64,000 nt of DNA from Agrococcus sp. Marseille-P2731. GTDB lineage: Bacteria; Actinomycetota; Actinomycetes; Actinomycetales; Microbacteriaceae. Every line of letters begins with the position of its first letter. Positions within the stretch are counted from its first letter, which is position 1. The notes under the pieces were generated by a model that did no database searches, was not told the DNA's origin, and saw only the letters and a list, made by a program, of their open reading frames with translations. Below are positions 53,428 to 63,600 of the stretch, in pieces. The stretch is taken from positions 124,001 to 188,000 of the forward strand of contig NZ_FPEG01000003.1 of the NCBI RefSeq assembly GCF_900117395.1. The letters are read 5' to 3'. Position numbers and translations under genes: made by a program.

Positions 53428-53451
53428 CCGCCGATGCTACCGGCGGGTGCC
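53423..53451 (-). terminator. Hairpin overlapping the ftsB-like start; possible eno terminator
   Basis: Perfect 11-bp stem GGCACCCGCCG/CGGCGGGTGCC with a seven-base loop, 38 bases after the eno stop. The loop holds TAGCAT (minus), the -10 box of the ftsB-like gene, and one arm contains its GTG start. Confidence 0.75.
53434..53439 (-). promoter_or_regulatory. -10 box of leaderless ftsB-like gene
   Basis: TAGCAT on the minus strand, six bases before the GTG at 53427, in the hairpin loop. Confidence 0.6.
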
Positions 53452-53489
53452 CTCCTGCGGCGGTCGAACCGCGGTCAGTCGCTGATGCG

Positions 53490-54821
<1,332 letters not shown>

Positions 54822-54871
54822 CTAGCCCTCGCCGCATCTGACCGCGCCGGGCATCCCTAGGGGCGGCAGCG

Positions 54872-56140
54872 TCAGCCGATGGGCTTGATGTCCAGGCCGG
54901 TCGCCATCGTGCCGGGGCGCACGAAGGCGAAGTGGGTGGCGCCGGATGCGGCCAGCTGCTCGAGCAGCAGCGTCGCGTTCTTCGGGCGGCGCTGCATGCG
55001 CACCGTCTGACCGGCCGCCACCAGCTCGCGCTTGATGGCCACCGCATCCGCGGGCTCGACCGCCTTGTCGACCAGCAGCGCGATCGTCTCGCCTGCGGTC
55101 TCGTGGGGCAGGGCGACGAGGTCGACGAGCCGCTCGAAGCCGAGCGAGATGCCGACGGCGGGCACCTCCTGCCCGAGGAAGCGACCGACCATGCCGTCGT
55201 AGCGGCCGCCGCCGCCGATGGAGAAGCGCAGCTCTGGGTGGGCGATCTCGAAGATCGGGCCGGTGTAGTAGCCCATGCCGCGCACGAGCGTGGGGTCGAA
55301 CTCGAGGCGGATGCCGGCGCTCGCGCCGAGCAGCTCGCGCACCGGCGCGAGGATGTCCTCGTCGAAGCCGTCGAGCGGTGCGGCGGCCGCGGCCTCGTCG
55401 CTGCCCGGGTCAGCGACAGCGCGCTCGACGAGCGCGCGGATCGCCTCGAGCGTCGCCAGCAGCCGCGCGCCGTCGATGCCGCGGTCGGCGAGCTCGGCGA
55501 CGACGCCGTCCGGGCCGATCTTGTCGAGCTTGTCCACCGTGATGAGCGCGCCGTCGCGCAGCCCCTCCGCGACGCCCGCGTGCTCGAGCGCGGCGAGGAG
55601 GATGCGTCGGTCGTTGATGCGGATGAACGCGTCGGGGATCCCGAGCCGCGTCAGCGCATCCCCCGTCGCCGCGAGGATCTCGAGCTCTGCCGTGATGCCG
55701 GGGTCGCCCGCGATGTCGATGTCGCACTGCATGAACTGGCGGTAGCGGCCGCGCTGCGGGCGCTCGGCGCGCCAGACGGGGGCGATCTGGATGGCGCGGA
55801 AGACCGGCGGCAGGCTCGCGCGGTGCGTGGCGAGGAAGCGCGCGAGCGGCACGGTCAGGTCGAAGCGCAGGCCCAGGTCGGCCAGGTCGAGCGGCGCCGC
55901 CGCCTCGCGCAGGTCGTCGACGCCGAGGCCGCGCCGCATCACGGCGAACGCGAGCTTCTCGTTGTCGCCGCCGAGGCCCGCGTGCAGTCGCGCGGCATCC
56001 TCGACCACCGGCGTCTCGATCTCCTCGAAGCCGTGGTGCTCGTAGGCGCTCCTGATGACGCGCAGCACGCGCTCGCGCACGCGCTTCTCGACCGGCAGGA
56101 AGTCGCGCATACCGCGCGGCGGGTTCACCTGGGATGCCAT
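54872..56140 (-). CDS. hisS: Histidine-tRNA ligase
   Basis: 422 residues, class II synthetase. Motif 1 near FEEIETPVVEDAARL, motif 2 PVWRAERPQRGRYRQFMQCDIDI, His-specific VRGMGYYTGPIFE and motif 3 AVGISLGFERL; C-terminal anticodon domain. ATG at 56140 follows GGAG and the N-terminus NPPRGMRDFLP is the usual start region. Monocistronic; eno follows about 100 bases downstream with its own promoter. Confidence 0.97.
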   Translation of the reverse strand: MASQVNPPRGMRDFLPVEKRVRERVLRVIRSAYEHHGFEEIETPVVEDAARLHAGLGGDNEKLAFAVMRRGLGVDDLREAAAPLDLADLGLRFDLTVPLARFLATHRASLPPVFRAIQIAPVWRAERPQRGRYRQFMQCDIDIAGDPGITAELEILAATGDALTRLGIPDAFIRINDRRILLAALEHAGVAEGLRDGALITVDKLDKIGPDGVVAELADRGIDGARLLATLEAIRALVERAVADPGSDEAAAAAPLDGFDEDILAPVRELLGASAGIRLEFDPTLVRGMGYYTGPIFEIAHPELRFSIGGGGRYDGMVGRFLGQEVPAVGISLGFERLVDLVALPHETAGETIALLVDKAVEPADAVAIKRELVAAGQTVRMQRRPKNATLLLEQLAASGATHFAFVRPGTMATGLDIKPIG

Positions 56141-56215
56141 GTCTCCATCCTCCCGCACGCGGCACGCGCTCGGCGTCAGCGTCGCATCCGCACCTGTGGC
56201 CGCGCGAGTGCGACG

Positions 56216-56893
56216 ATGAGCGTCATGCGAGGACGGTGGCCACTCCACGACCAGGCTGTGCCCGTGGTCTCCTGGCGGATCGTGATCCTGCTGACGGCGG
56301 CCTTCGCCGAGGGCTGGAACATCAAGAACATGCTCGACAGCGGCGAGCGGGCGAGCGAGCACTTCGCCTACTTCACGGTGCAGTCGAACATCCTCGTCAT
56401 CGTCGTGATGGCATGGATGCTGCTGGTGCCGCAGGAGCGCAGGCCGCGGTGGTTCGACCACCTGCGCGGCGCGGCGACGGCCTACATCGTGCTGACCGGG
56501 ATCGTCTACGCGGTGCTGCTCGCGCAGCCCGACGAGGTGTGGTCGTGGTCCATCGAGTTCACGAACGCCGCGCAGCATCGCATCATCCCGTGGCTCGTCG
56601 GCCTCGACTGGCTGCTCGTGGCCACGCATCGGCGGATCCGCCTTGGGCGCGCGGTGTGGTGGATGCTGTACCCGATCGCCTACCTCGCGTGCTCGCTGCT
56701 GCGCGGCGGCCTCGTCGACGGCTGGTTCCCCTATCCGTTCCTCGACCCGGGCGAGCACGGCGGATGGGCCGGGCTGCTGTGGCCGACCGGGCAGGTGCTG
56801 ATCGCGTTCTTCGTCGGCATCCTGCTGGTGGCCGCGCTCGGTCGGCTGCGCCACCGCGAGCCGGCCGCGCGCCGCGCCGTCACAGAGGGCTGA
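56216..56893 (+). CDS. Pr6Pr family membrane protein
   Basis: 225 residues, six predicted helices. FAYFTVQSNILVIVVMAWMLL and the run of Trp/Tyr-rich helices ending PYPFLDP match the Pr6Pr (predicted six-TM) family with unknown role. Start uncertain: ATG 56216 (used) or 56225, neither with a ribosome site. Divergent from hisS, convergent with the PepSY gene. Confidence 0.78.
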   Translation: MSVMRGRWPLHDQAVPVVSWRIVILLTAAFAEGWNIKNMLDSGERASEHFAYFTVQSNILVIVVMAWMLLVPQERRPRWFDHLRGAATAYIVLTGIVYAVLLAQPDEVWSWSIEFTNAAQHRIIPWLVGLDWLLVATHRRIRLGRAVWWMLYPIAYLACSLLRGGLVDGWFPYPFLDPGEHGGWAGLLWPTGQVLIAFFVGILLVAALGRLRHREPAARRAVTEG

Positions 56894-56911
56894 CGACGGC
56901 GCGGCGCGACC

Positions 56912-58330
56912 TCAGGCGCTCGCGGTCTCGCTCGCGGTCTCGCTCGCGCGCGGCCGGGTGCGCAGGGCGACGAGCACGCCGTCGATGACGACGAAGGCCA
57001 CGAGGCCCCAGCCGACGAGCGGCAGCAGCAGGCCGACGGTCGCCCCGACGGCGACCACCGCGAGGATGCCCCACCACGGCGCCCGTGACAGCGCCCCAGC
57101 CTCGGGCGGCCGGCCCGGTCGGCCGTAGGGGCCGCGCGTCCACCACATCCGCATCCCGAGCACGACGATCGCCGCGATCCCGAGCGCGAGGGCCGCGAGC
57201 ACGAGCTGGTTGGCCAGGCCGAACATCGAGCCCATGTGCAGGTCGATCCCCCACCGCGCGAGCTTCGGGATGAGGCCGAAGTCCGCGAAGTCGACGCGGT
57301 CGACGACTTCGAGGGATGCGCCGTCGATCGCGACCGAATCGACCTGCGTCGGGAACGACCGCTGGATCTCCTGCACGACCCACGCCGTCTGCGCGTCGGC
57401 CGGCGGCCGGATCTCGATCAGTCCGACGTCGACGTTCTCGGTGCGAGCGACGGCCAGGACCTCGTCGAAGGACCTCGGGTCGACATCGGCAGCCGCGATC
57501 GCCTCGCCGTGACCCGCGTGCGGATCGGCCTCGCCCGTCGGCCCCTCGAGCGAGGTGGAGACGGAGGGCGTCGACCAGCCGAGCGCAGATCGCAGCTCGG
57601 TCACGTTCGCGCCGGCGAGCTGCGACCAGGTGATGCCGGTCGCCGACAGGAAGAGCGCGCCGAGGGCGAGCCAGATGCCCAGCGACGCATGCCACGAGCG
57701 CAGGCGGCGCACGCCCTTCGCGGCTCGCTCCGGTCGCAGCAGCTCGCGTCGGCGGCGCGAGGTGCGCCACCTCGCGATCCACAGGCCGACGCCCGCCAGG
57801 ACGACGATGCCGAGCCAGCTCGCGGCCAGCTCGGAGTAGAGGCGGCCGATGTCGCCGAGGCCGAGGCCGCGGTGGAAGTGGTCGATCGCCGTGCGGAGCG
57901 GCAGCGCGCCGCTCGTGCCGTAGACGGTCATGTCGCCGCGCACCTCGCCGCTCACGGGATCCACGAAGATCGCGCGGCTCTCGCTCTCGACGAGCGCGTC
58001 GTCGGTGAACAGCACGCGCGTGGTGGCGCCTGCCTCCGGCGCGGGTCGCACGGCAGAGAGCGCCGCGCCGCCTGCCGCTTCCTGAGCGATGCGCACCTGC
58101 TCCGCGAGCGGCAGCGACTCGCCCTCCGCAGGCGCTGTGAGCGCTTCTCGGTAGAGCGCCCCCTCGACGGCGGGGGCGAGGGCGTAGGCCGCGCCCGAGA
58201 GCGCAGCGATCACGATGAAGGGGCCGACGAGGACGCCTGCGAGCCAGTGCAGGCGGTGCAGGAGCGGCGCGAACCACCGCCGCGGACGAGCGGGAGGCGC
58301 GGACGCCTCCGGTGAGGCGGTGGCGGTCAT
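56912..58330 (-). CDS. PepSY-domain transmembrane protein
   Basis: 472 residues with about four helices (LHWLAGVLVGPFIVIAALSGAAYAL, LGIVVLAGVGLWIARW, LGIWLALGALFLSATG, LVLAALALGIAAIVVLGMRMWW) and extracytoplasmic PepSY segments. The His before the first helix (LHRLHWLAG) and later His residues suggest heme or metal binding, as in the PiuB/iron-regulated group. Starts in overlap (ATGA) upstream with the YcnI gene, so both act together in metal handling. Confidence 0.85.
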   Translation of the reverse strand: MTATASPEASAPPARPRRWFAPLLHRLHWLAGVLVGPFIVIAALSGAAYALAPAVEGALYREALTAPAEGESLPLAEQVRIAQEAAGGAALSAVRPAPEAGATTRVLFTDDALVESESRAIFVDPVSGEVRGDMTVYGTSGALPLRTAIDHFHRGLGLGDIGRLYSELAASWLGIVVLAGVGLWIARWRTSRRRRELLRPERAAKGVRRLRSWHASLGIWLALGALFLSATGITWSQLAGANVTELRSALGWSTPSVSTSLEGPTGEADPHAGHGEAIAAADVDPRSFDEVLAVARTENVDVGLIEIRPPADAQTAWVVQEIQRSFPTQVDSVAIDGASLEVVDRVDFADFGLIPKLARWGIDLHMGSMFGLANQLVLAALALGIAAIVVLGMRMWWTRGPYGRPGRPPEAGALSRAPWWGILAVVAVGATVGLLLPLVGWGLVAFVVIDGVLVALRTRPRASETASETASA

Positions 58331-59121
58331 CGCTGCTGCGCCTGGCGACGCAGCGCCGCGGCGCCGAGGATCGCAGCCAAGACCGCCACGACGAGTGCGG
58401 CGATGGAGACCGGCACAGCCGGGCTCGCGCCCGACTCGGCTGCGGGAGCCACCGCTGCGGCAGCGGCATCGGCGGGCGCACCGCCGTGGTCTGCGTGATC
58501 GCCTCCGGCTGCCTCGCCCTCAGCTTCGGCGTCGACCGCGGGCGCACCGTGGTCGTGCCCGTGTGCATCCGCCGTCTCGCCGATGGTCAGCAGGGGCGCC
58601 GGCGTCTCGGAGCCCTGGTCCTCGTCGGCCCACAGCCACTCGCCGGTCTCGCACTGCTGCAGCGTCGGGAAGACGAGCTGCGAGCCGTCGGCGGCGCCCT
58701 CGGGCAGCGCCACCTCGAGCTCGAGCGTCTCGCGCACCCCGTCGGGGATGGGCGTGTCGGCGGTGAAGGCGACCGTGCGGGTGCCGTCCTCGCCGAGGTC
58801 GGCTGCGACCTGCCAGCCGGCATTGGCGATGAGCGCGACCGAGGCGACCTCCTCGGGCACGGTCACCTCGATGCCGGTCGTGGGCGAGCCGTCGCAGCCG
58901 TGGCTGAACGAGAAGGCCAGCTCGCTCGTCGCCCCGGCCTCGGTCGAGCTGGGCGTGACGTGCACGTGGGCGTTGGCAGCGACGGGGCCCGCGAGCACGA
59001 AGGCTGCGGCCGCGAGACCGGTGGCGGTGGCGACCACGGCGCGGCCTGCGCGCCGACGGCGGCGGGGGCCGGGTGCGGCGCTGGCGGGACGGTTCGGGTC
59101 GGACGGGATGGGGTGGGTCAT
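58327..59121 (-). CDS. YcnI/DUF1775 copper-binding membrane protein
   Basis: 264 residues. Signal peptide ending NAHVHVTPSST; after cleavage the N-terminal His would form the YcnI mononuclear copper site, with a conserved Trp (GWQVAADL). C-terminal helix (ALVVAVLAAILGAAALR) anchors it. A His/Asp-rich linker (DAHGHDHGAP ... GGDHADHGG) near residues 185-225 adds probable metal ligands. GAGGAG ribosome site. Confidence 0.9.
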   Translation of the reverse strand: MTHPIPSDPNRPASAAPGPRRRRRAGRAVVATATGLAAAAFVLAGPVAANAHVHVTPSSTEAGATSELAFSFSHGCDGSPTTGIEVTVPEEVASVALIANAGWQVAADLGEDGTRTVAFTADTPIPDGVRETLELEVALPEGAADGSQLVFPTLQQCETGEWLWADEDQGSETPAPLLTIGETADAHGHDHGAPAVDAEAEGEAAGGDHADHGGAPADAAAAAVAPAAESGASPAVPVSIAALVVAVLAAILGAAALRRQAQQR

Positions 59122-59251
59122 GACTGCTCCTCGCAGTGGGCGCGCACGCCGACGGCGCTGCGCGCGGTGCGCCCTCGGGCGCGTTCGTCTGGGAGCACGC
59201 CGCCGGAGGCGGGCGTGCGGGGCCGCGCGACGCAGCGCGCGGAGGATGGGC

Positions 59252-59860
59252 TCAGACGAGCGCGAGCGGCGGGCCGCGGGGGACGAGCGCGGCGTGGAGC
59301 ACGTCGAGCGTGCGTCGTCGCGCGGGGCTCGAGGCGGTGACGGATCCGCGGCGTCGAGCGGGCATGCCCGCCCACCGGAGCACGGCGACGGCTCGGCGCA
59401 GGGACATCGCCTCGAGCATCGCCGCGAGCGCGCGCGGCACGAGCCGCAGCAGCGCGAGCGTCAGCGCCCCGGCGACCAGGTGCGCCAGCGGCATGCTCGT
59501 GTGCGCGTGCAGCACCTCTGCTGCACCGGGCAGCGCGGCATCGGCGTGGTGCGCGTGATCGGCCGCAGCGGTCGGATGGGCGGCGCCCGGCAGCGAGTAG
59601 AGCCCGTGCTGCACCACCTGCGCGATGGCGACGGCGACGCCCTGCCGCGCGAGCGATCGCCGCGAGCCGAGCACCGGCGCGAGCACGAGGAGGGTGACGA
59701 CGAGCCCGGCCGCGAGCAGCAGGGCATCGGGCGCTGCTCCCCCGCCGAGGGCGTGGGCGAGGCCGGTGGCGAGCGTCGTGGCGCCGGCGACGACGAGCGC
59801 GGCGGCCAGCGCGCGGCGGCGGTGCTGCAGCCGCGCCTCGGTCGTCGTCGCAGCGCTCAC
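59252..59860 (-). CDS. Membrane protein with His-rich loop
   Basis: 202 residues, about four helices (LAAALVVAGATTLATGLAHAL, ALLLAAGLVVTLLVLAPVL, LAHLVAGALTLALLRLV). A His-rich extracytoplasmic loop (HPTAAADHAHHADA ... LHAHTSMPLAH) suggests metal binding and agrees with its place upstream of ycnI-like and PepSY genes. Start GTG overlaps the mazG stop (GTGA). Not assigned to a named family. Confidence 0.75.
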   Translation of the reverse strand: MSAATTTEARLQHRRRALAAALVVAGATTLATGLAHALGGGAAPDALLLAAGLVVTLLVLAPVLGSRRSLARQGVAVAIAQVVQHGLYSLPGAAHPTAAADHAHHADAALPGAAEVLHAHTSMPLAHLVAGALTLALLRLVPRALAAMLEAMSLRRAVAVLRWAGMPARRRGSVTASSPARRRTLDVLHAALVPRGPPLALV

Positions 59861-60606
59861 AGCTGGACCCTACCCGTCGCGCCGGGCACGGCGGCCTCCC
59901 GCTCGCGCAGCTCGCGCTCGAGCTCGCGGGTGGCGCCGCGCAGCGCGCGCTCGGCGTCGAGGCCATCGGCGGATGCGCGGCGCACCATCGCGAGCAGCGC
60001 ACGACCCAGGTGCGCCTCTGCGTCGTGCGCCGATGCATCCTCCTCCGGCTCGGTAGCGGGCGCCCCGAGCGGCTCGAGCGCAGGCTCGAGCCCGGCCCGC
60101 TGCGCTCGGCCCAGCAGCTTCTGCGCGCGGGCGAGCGCCGGCAGGCTCGCGGGGATGCCGTCGAAGGCGCTCTCGCGCTCGGGCTTCTCAGCGCGCTTGA
60201 TCGCGTCCCAGTTCGCGACGACCTCGCCGACGCCCTCGACCTCCGTGTCGGCGAAGACGTGCGGATGCCGGCGGCGCAGCTTCTCGATCAGCGTGCGAGC
60301 GACGTCGTCGACGTCGAAGCGCCCCTCGACGCGAGCGATGTCGGCGTGGAAGACGACCTGCAGCAGCACGTCGCCGAGCTCCTCGCGCAGGTGCGCGTCG
60401 GCGGCTGGATCACCCGCCGCGGCCTCGATGGCCTCGGCGAGCTCGTGCGCCTCCTCGATCGCGTAGGGCGCGAGCGAGGCGTGCGTCTGCTCGGCATCCC
60501 ACGGGCAGCCGCCCGGCGCCCGCAGGCGCGCCATCACCGCGAGGAGCTCGTCCAGACCGCTCGCCGCGTGCGAGCGCGGCACGCCGGACCAGTCGTCGCC
60601 GTCCAT
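59857..60606 (-). CDS. mazG: MazG nucleotide pyrophosphohydrolase
   Basis: 249 residues. All-alpha NTP pyrophosphatase that clears non-canonical nucleotides. Metal site: EEAHELAEAIE and REELGDVLLQVVFHADIA; CPWDAEQTHASL is the conserved start of the domain. A second, shorter and degenerate helical part follows (~165-249). The ATG shares a base with the mfd stop (TGATG). Confidence 0.93.
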   Translation of the reverse strand: MDGDDWSGVPRSHAASGLDELLAVMARLRAPGGCPWDAEQTHASLAPYAIEEAHELAEAIEAAAGDPAADAHLREELGDVLLQVVFHADIARVEGRFDVDDVARTLIEKLRRRHPHVFADTEVEGVGEVVANWDAIKRAEKPERESAFDGIPASLPALARAQKLLGRAQRAGLEPALEPLGAPATEPEEDASAHDAEAHLGRALLAMVRRASADGLDAERALRGATRELERELREREAAVPGATGRVQL

Positions 60607-63600
60607 CACTGCGCCGACCCCTCGGCGCCAGCCTCGGGCTTCGGCGCCGGGAAGATGGCCGTCAGCAGCGCGTCGACCCACGCGACGAGCTCCGCGTCGG
60701 GCAGCGGCTCGGCCTGCGTGCCCGCGAGGCGCCCGCCACCCGCCGTCGGCAGCGGCACGACGATCGTCTTCGCGGCCGCGTTGAGCTTCGCCTCCGGATA
60801 CATGCGGCGCAGCCGCAGCTGCACCGAATCGGCGAGCTCTGCAGGCCCCACGCGCAGGTTGGGGCCGACGGTGATGACCTCGGAGAGCTTCGCCGCCTGA
60901 GCCTTGCGCCGCAGCCGAGCGATCGCCACGAGCGCGCTCACCTGCGCCGGCGGTTCGCCGTAGCGGTCCTGGAGCTCCTCGAGCACGTGGTCGATCGCGG
61001 CGTCGTCGCGCGCCGAGGCCGCAGCGGAGAGCTTCTGGTAGGCCTCGAGGCGCAGGCGCTCCGAGTCGACGTAGTCCTCGGGGATCACCGCGTCGACGGG
61101 CAGCTCGAGCCGCAGCTCGCGCGGGCCGTCGTCCTCCTCGCCGCGGAAGACCGCGACGGCCTCCCCGACCATCCGCAGGTACAGGTCGAAGCCGACGCCC
61201 GCGATGTGCCCCGACTGCTCGCCGCCGAGCAGGTTGCCGGCGCCGCGGATCTCGAGGTCCTTGAGCGCCACCTGCATGCCGGCGCCGAGCTCGTTGTGCA
61301 CGGCGATCGTCTCGAGCCGGTCGTGCGCCGTCTCCGACAGCGGCTTCTCGCCGTCGTAGAGGAAGTAGGCGTAGGCGCGCTCGCGGCCGCGGCCGACGCG
61401 CCCGCGCAGCTGGTGCAGCTGGCTGAGGCCATAGCGCTCGGCGTGGTCGACGATGAGCGTGTTGGCGTTCGGGATGTCGAGGCCGGTCTCGACGATCGTC
61501 GTCGAGACGAGCACGTCGTACTGCTTCTCCCAGAAGTCGACGATCACGCGCTCGAGCGCCGTCTCGGCCATCTTGCCGTGGGCGACGCCGATGCGCGCCT
61601 CCGGCACCAGCTCGGCGAGCTGGGCCGCCACCCGGTTGATCGAGGAGACGCGGTTGTGCACGAAGAAGACCTGGCCCTCGCGCAGCAGCTCGCGGCGGAT
61701 CGCGGCGGCCACCTGCTGCTCGTTGTAGGCGCCGACGAAGGTCAGCACCGGGTGCCGGGCCTCTGGCGGCGTCGCGAGCGTCGACATCTCGCGGATGCCG
61801 GTCACCGCCATCTCGAGCGTGCGCGGGATGGGCGTCGCCGACATCGAGAGCACGTCGACATTGGTCTTCAAGGACTTGAGCCGCTCCTTGTGCTCGACGC
61901 CGAAGCGCTGCTCCTCGTCGATGATGACGAGGCCGAGCTCCTTGAAGTGCACGTTCTCCGAGAGGATGCGGTGGGTGCCGATCACGACGTCGACGGTGCC
62001 GTCGGTGATGCCTGCGATCGTCTCCCGCACCTCCTTGTCGCCCTGGAACCGGCTGAGGGCGCGCACCTGCACGGGGAAGCCCGCGAAGCGCGCCGCGAAG
62101 GTCTCGAAGTGCTGCCGCACGAGCAACGTGGTCGGCACGAGCACCGCCACCTGCGTGCCGTCCTGCACGGCCTTGAACGCGGCGCGCACCGCCACCTCGG
62201 TCTTGCCGTAGCCCACGTCGCCCGAGAGCAGCCGATCCATCGGCACCTCGCGCTCCATGTCGCGCTTGACCTCGTCGATCGTGGTGAGCTGGTCGGGCGT
62301 CTCCGCGTAGGGGAAGGCGTCCTCGAGCTCGCGCTGCCACGGGCTGTCGGGGCCGAAGCGCCGCCCCTTCGAGGCCATGCGCTTCGAGTAGAGCTGCACG
62401 AGCTCCACCGCGATCTCGCGCACGGCCTTGCGGGCCTTCGCCTTCGACTGCTGCCAGTCGCTGCCGCCCATCTTCGACAGCTGCGGCGCCTCGCCGCCGA
62501 CGTAGCGGTTGAGCTGGTCGAGCTGGTCGGTGGGCACCGAGAGGCGATCGCCCGGGTGGCCGCGCTTCGACGCCGAGTACTCGATGACGAGATACTCGCG
62601 CGTCGTCTTCACCGGGTTGCGGCCGCCCGTGGAGACGGTGCGCTGCGTGAGCTCGACGAAGCGGCCGACGCCGTGCGTCTCGTGCACGACGTAGTCGCCC
62701 GCCTTCAGCTGCAGCGGGTCGACGACCGAGCGGCGGCGGCCGGCGAGCTTGTGGGGCTGGCGCGCGTCGACGCCGACGGCGCGGCCGAAGAACTCCGCCT
62801 CGCTCACCAGCTCGATGCGCTCCTGGGGCAGCGAGAACCCGTGCTCGACGGATGCGCGGATCACGTGCACGACGCCTGGCTCGAGCTGGGCGGGCAGCGC
62901 GTCCACGACGCGCGCCGCGACCTCGTGCTCGCCGAGCACCTGCGCGGCGCGCTCCACGAGCCCCTGGCCGGCGGCGGTCACGACGACCCGCCAGCCCTCT
63001 CGCGTGCGCTGGCGCAGGTGCTCGACCGCGCCGTCGGCGATGCCGGTGAAGCTCGGCACCGGCTGCCCGTCGATCGCCGTCACCGTGTCGTCGGCGGCGA
63101 GCACCGAGTAGCTCCACCACGGGGCGTCGACCGCCGCGCGCAGCTCGTCGAGGCTCAGGAAGCCGCTCGAGAGGTCGACGGGCGCCTGGCCGCCCGCGGT
63201 GGCGGCGCTCCACGCGGCCTCGAGGAACTCCTGGTTGGTGTCGTTGAGGCTCGTGACGCGGTCGCGGATGCGCTCGGGGCCGAGCACGAGCACGCCGGTG
63301 CCCGGCAGGTAGTGCGTGATCGGCACCATCCGCTCGAGGAGCGCGGGCGCGAGCGACTCCATGCCCTCCACGGGGATGCCCTCGGCGATCTTCTCGAGCA
63401 TCTGCTGGATGCCGGGGAACTCGGGCGCGAGCTGGCGCGCTCGCGCGCGCACCGCATCCGTCAGCAGCAGCTCGCGGCTCGGCGGCAGCACGATGCGCTC
63501 GACCGGCGCCGGGTCGGAGCGCTGATCGGCGACGTGGAACCAGCGCATCTGCTCGACCTCGTCGCCGAAGAGCTCGATGCGCACCGGGTGGTCCTCGGCA

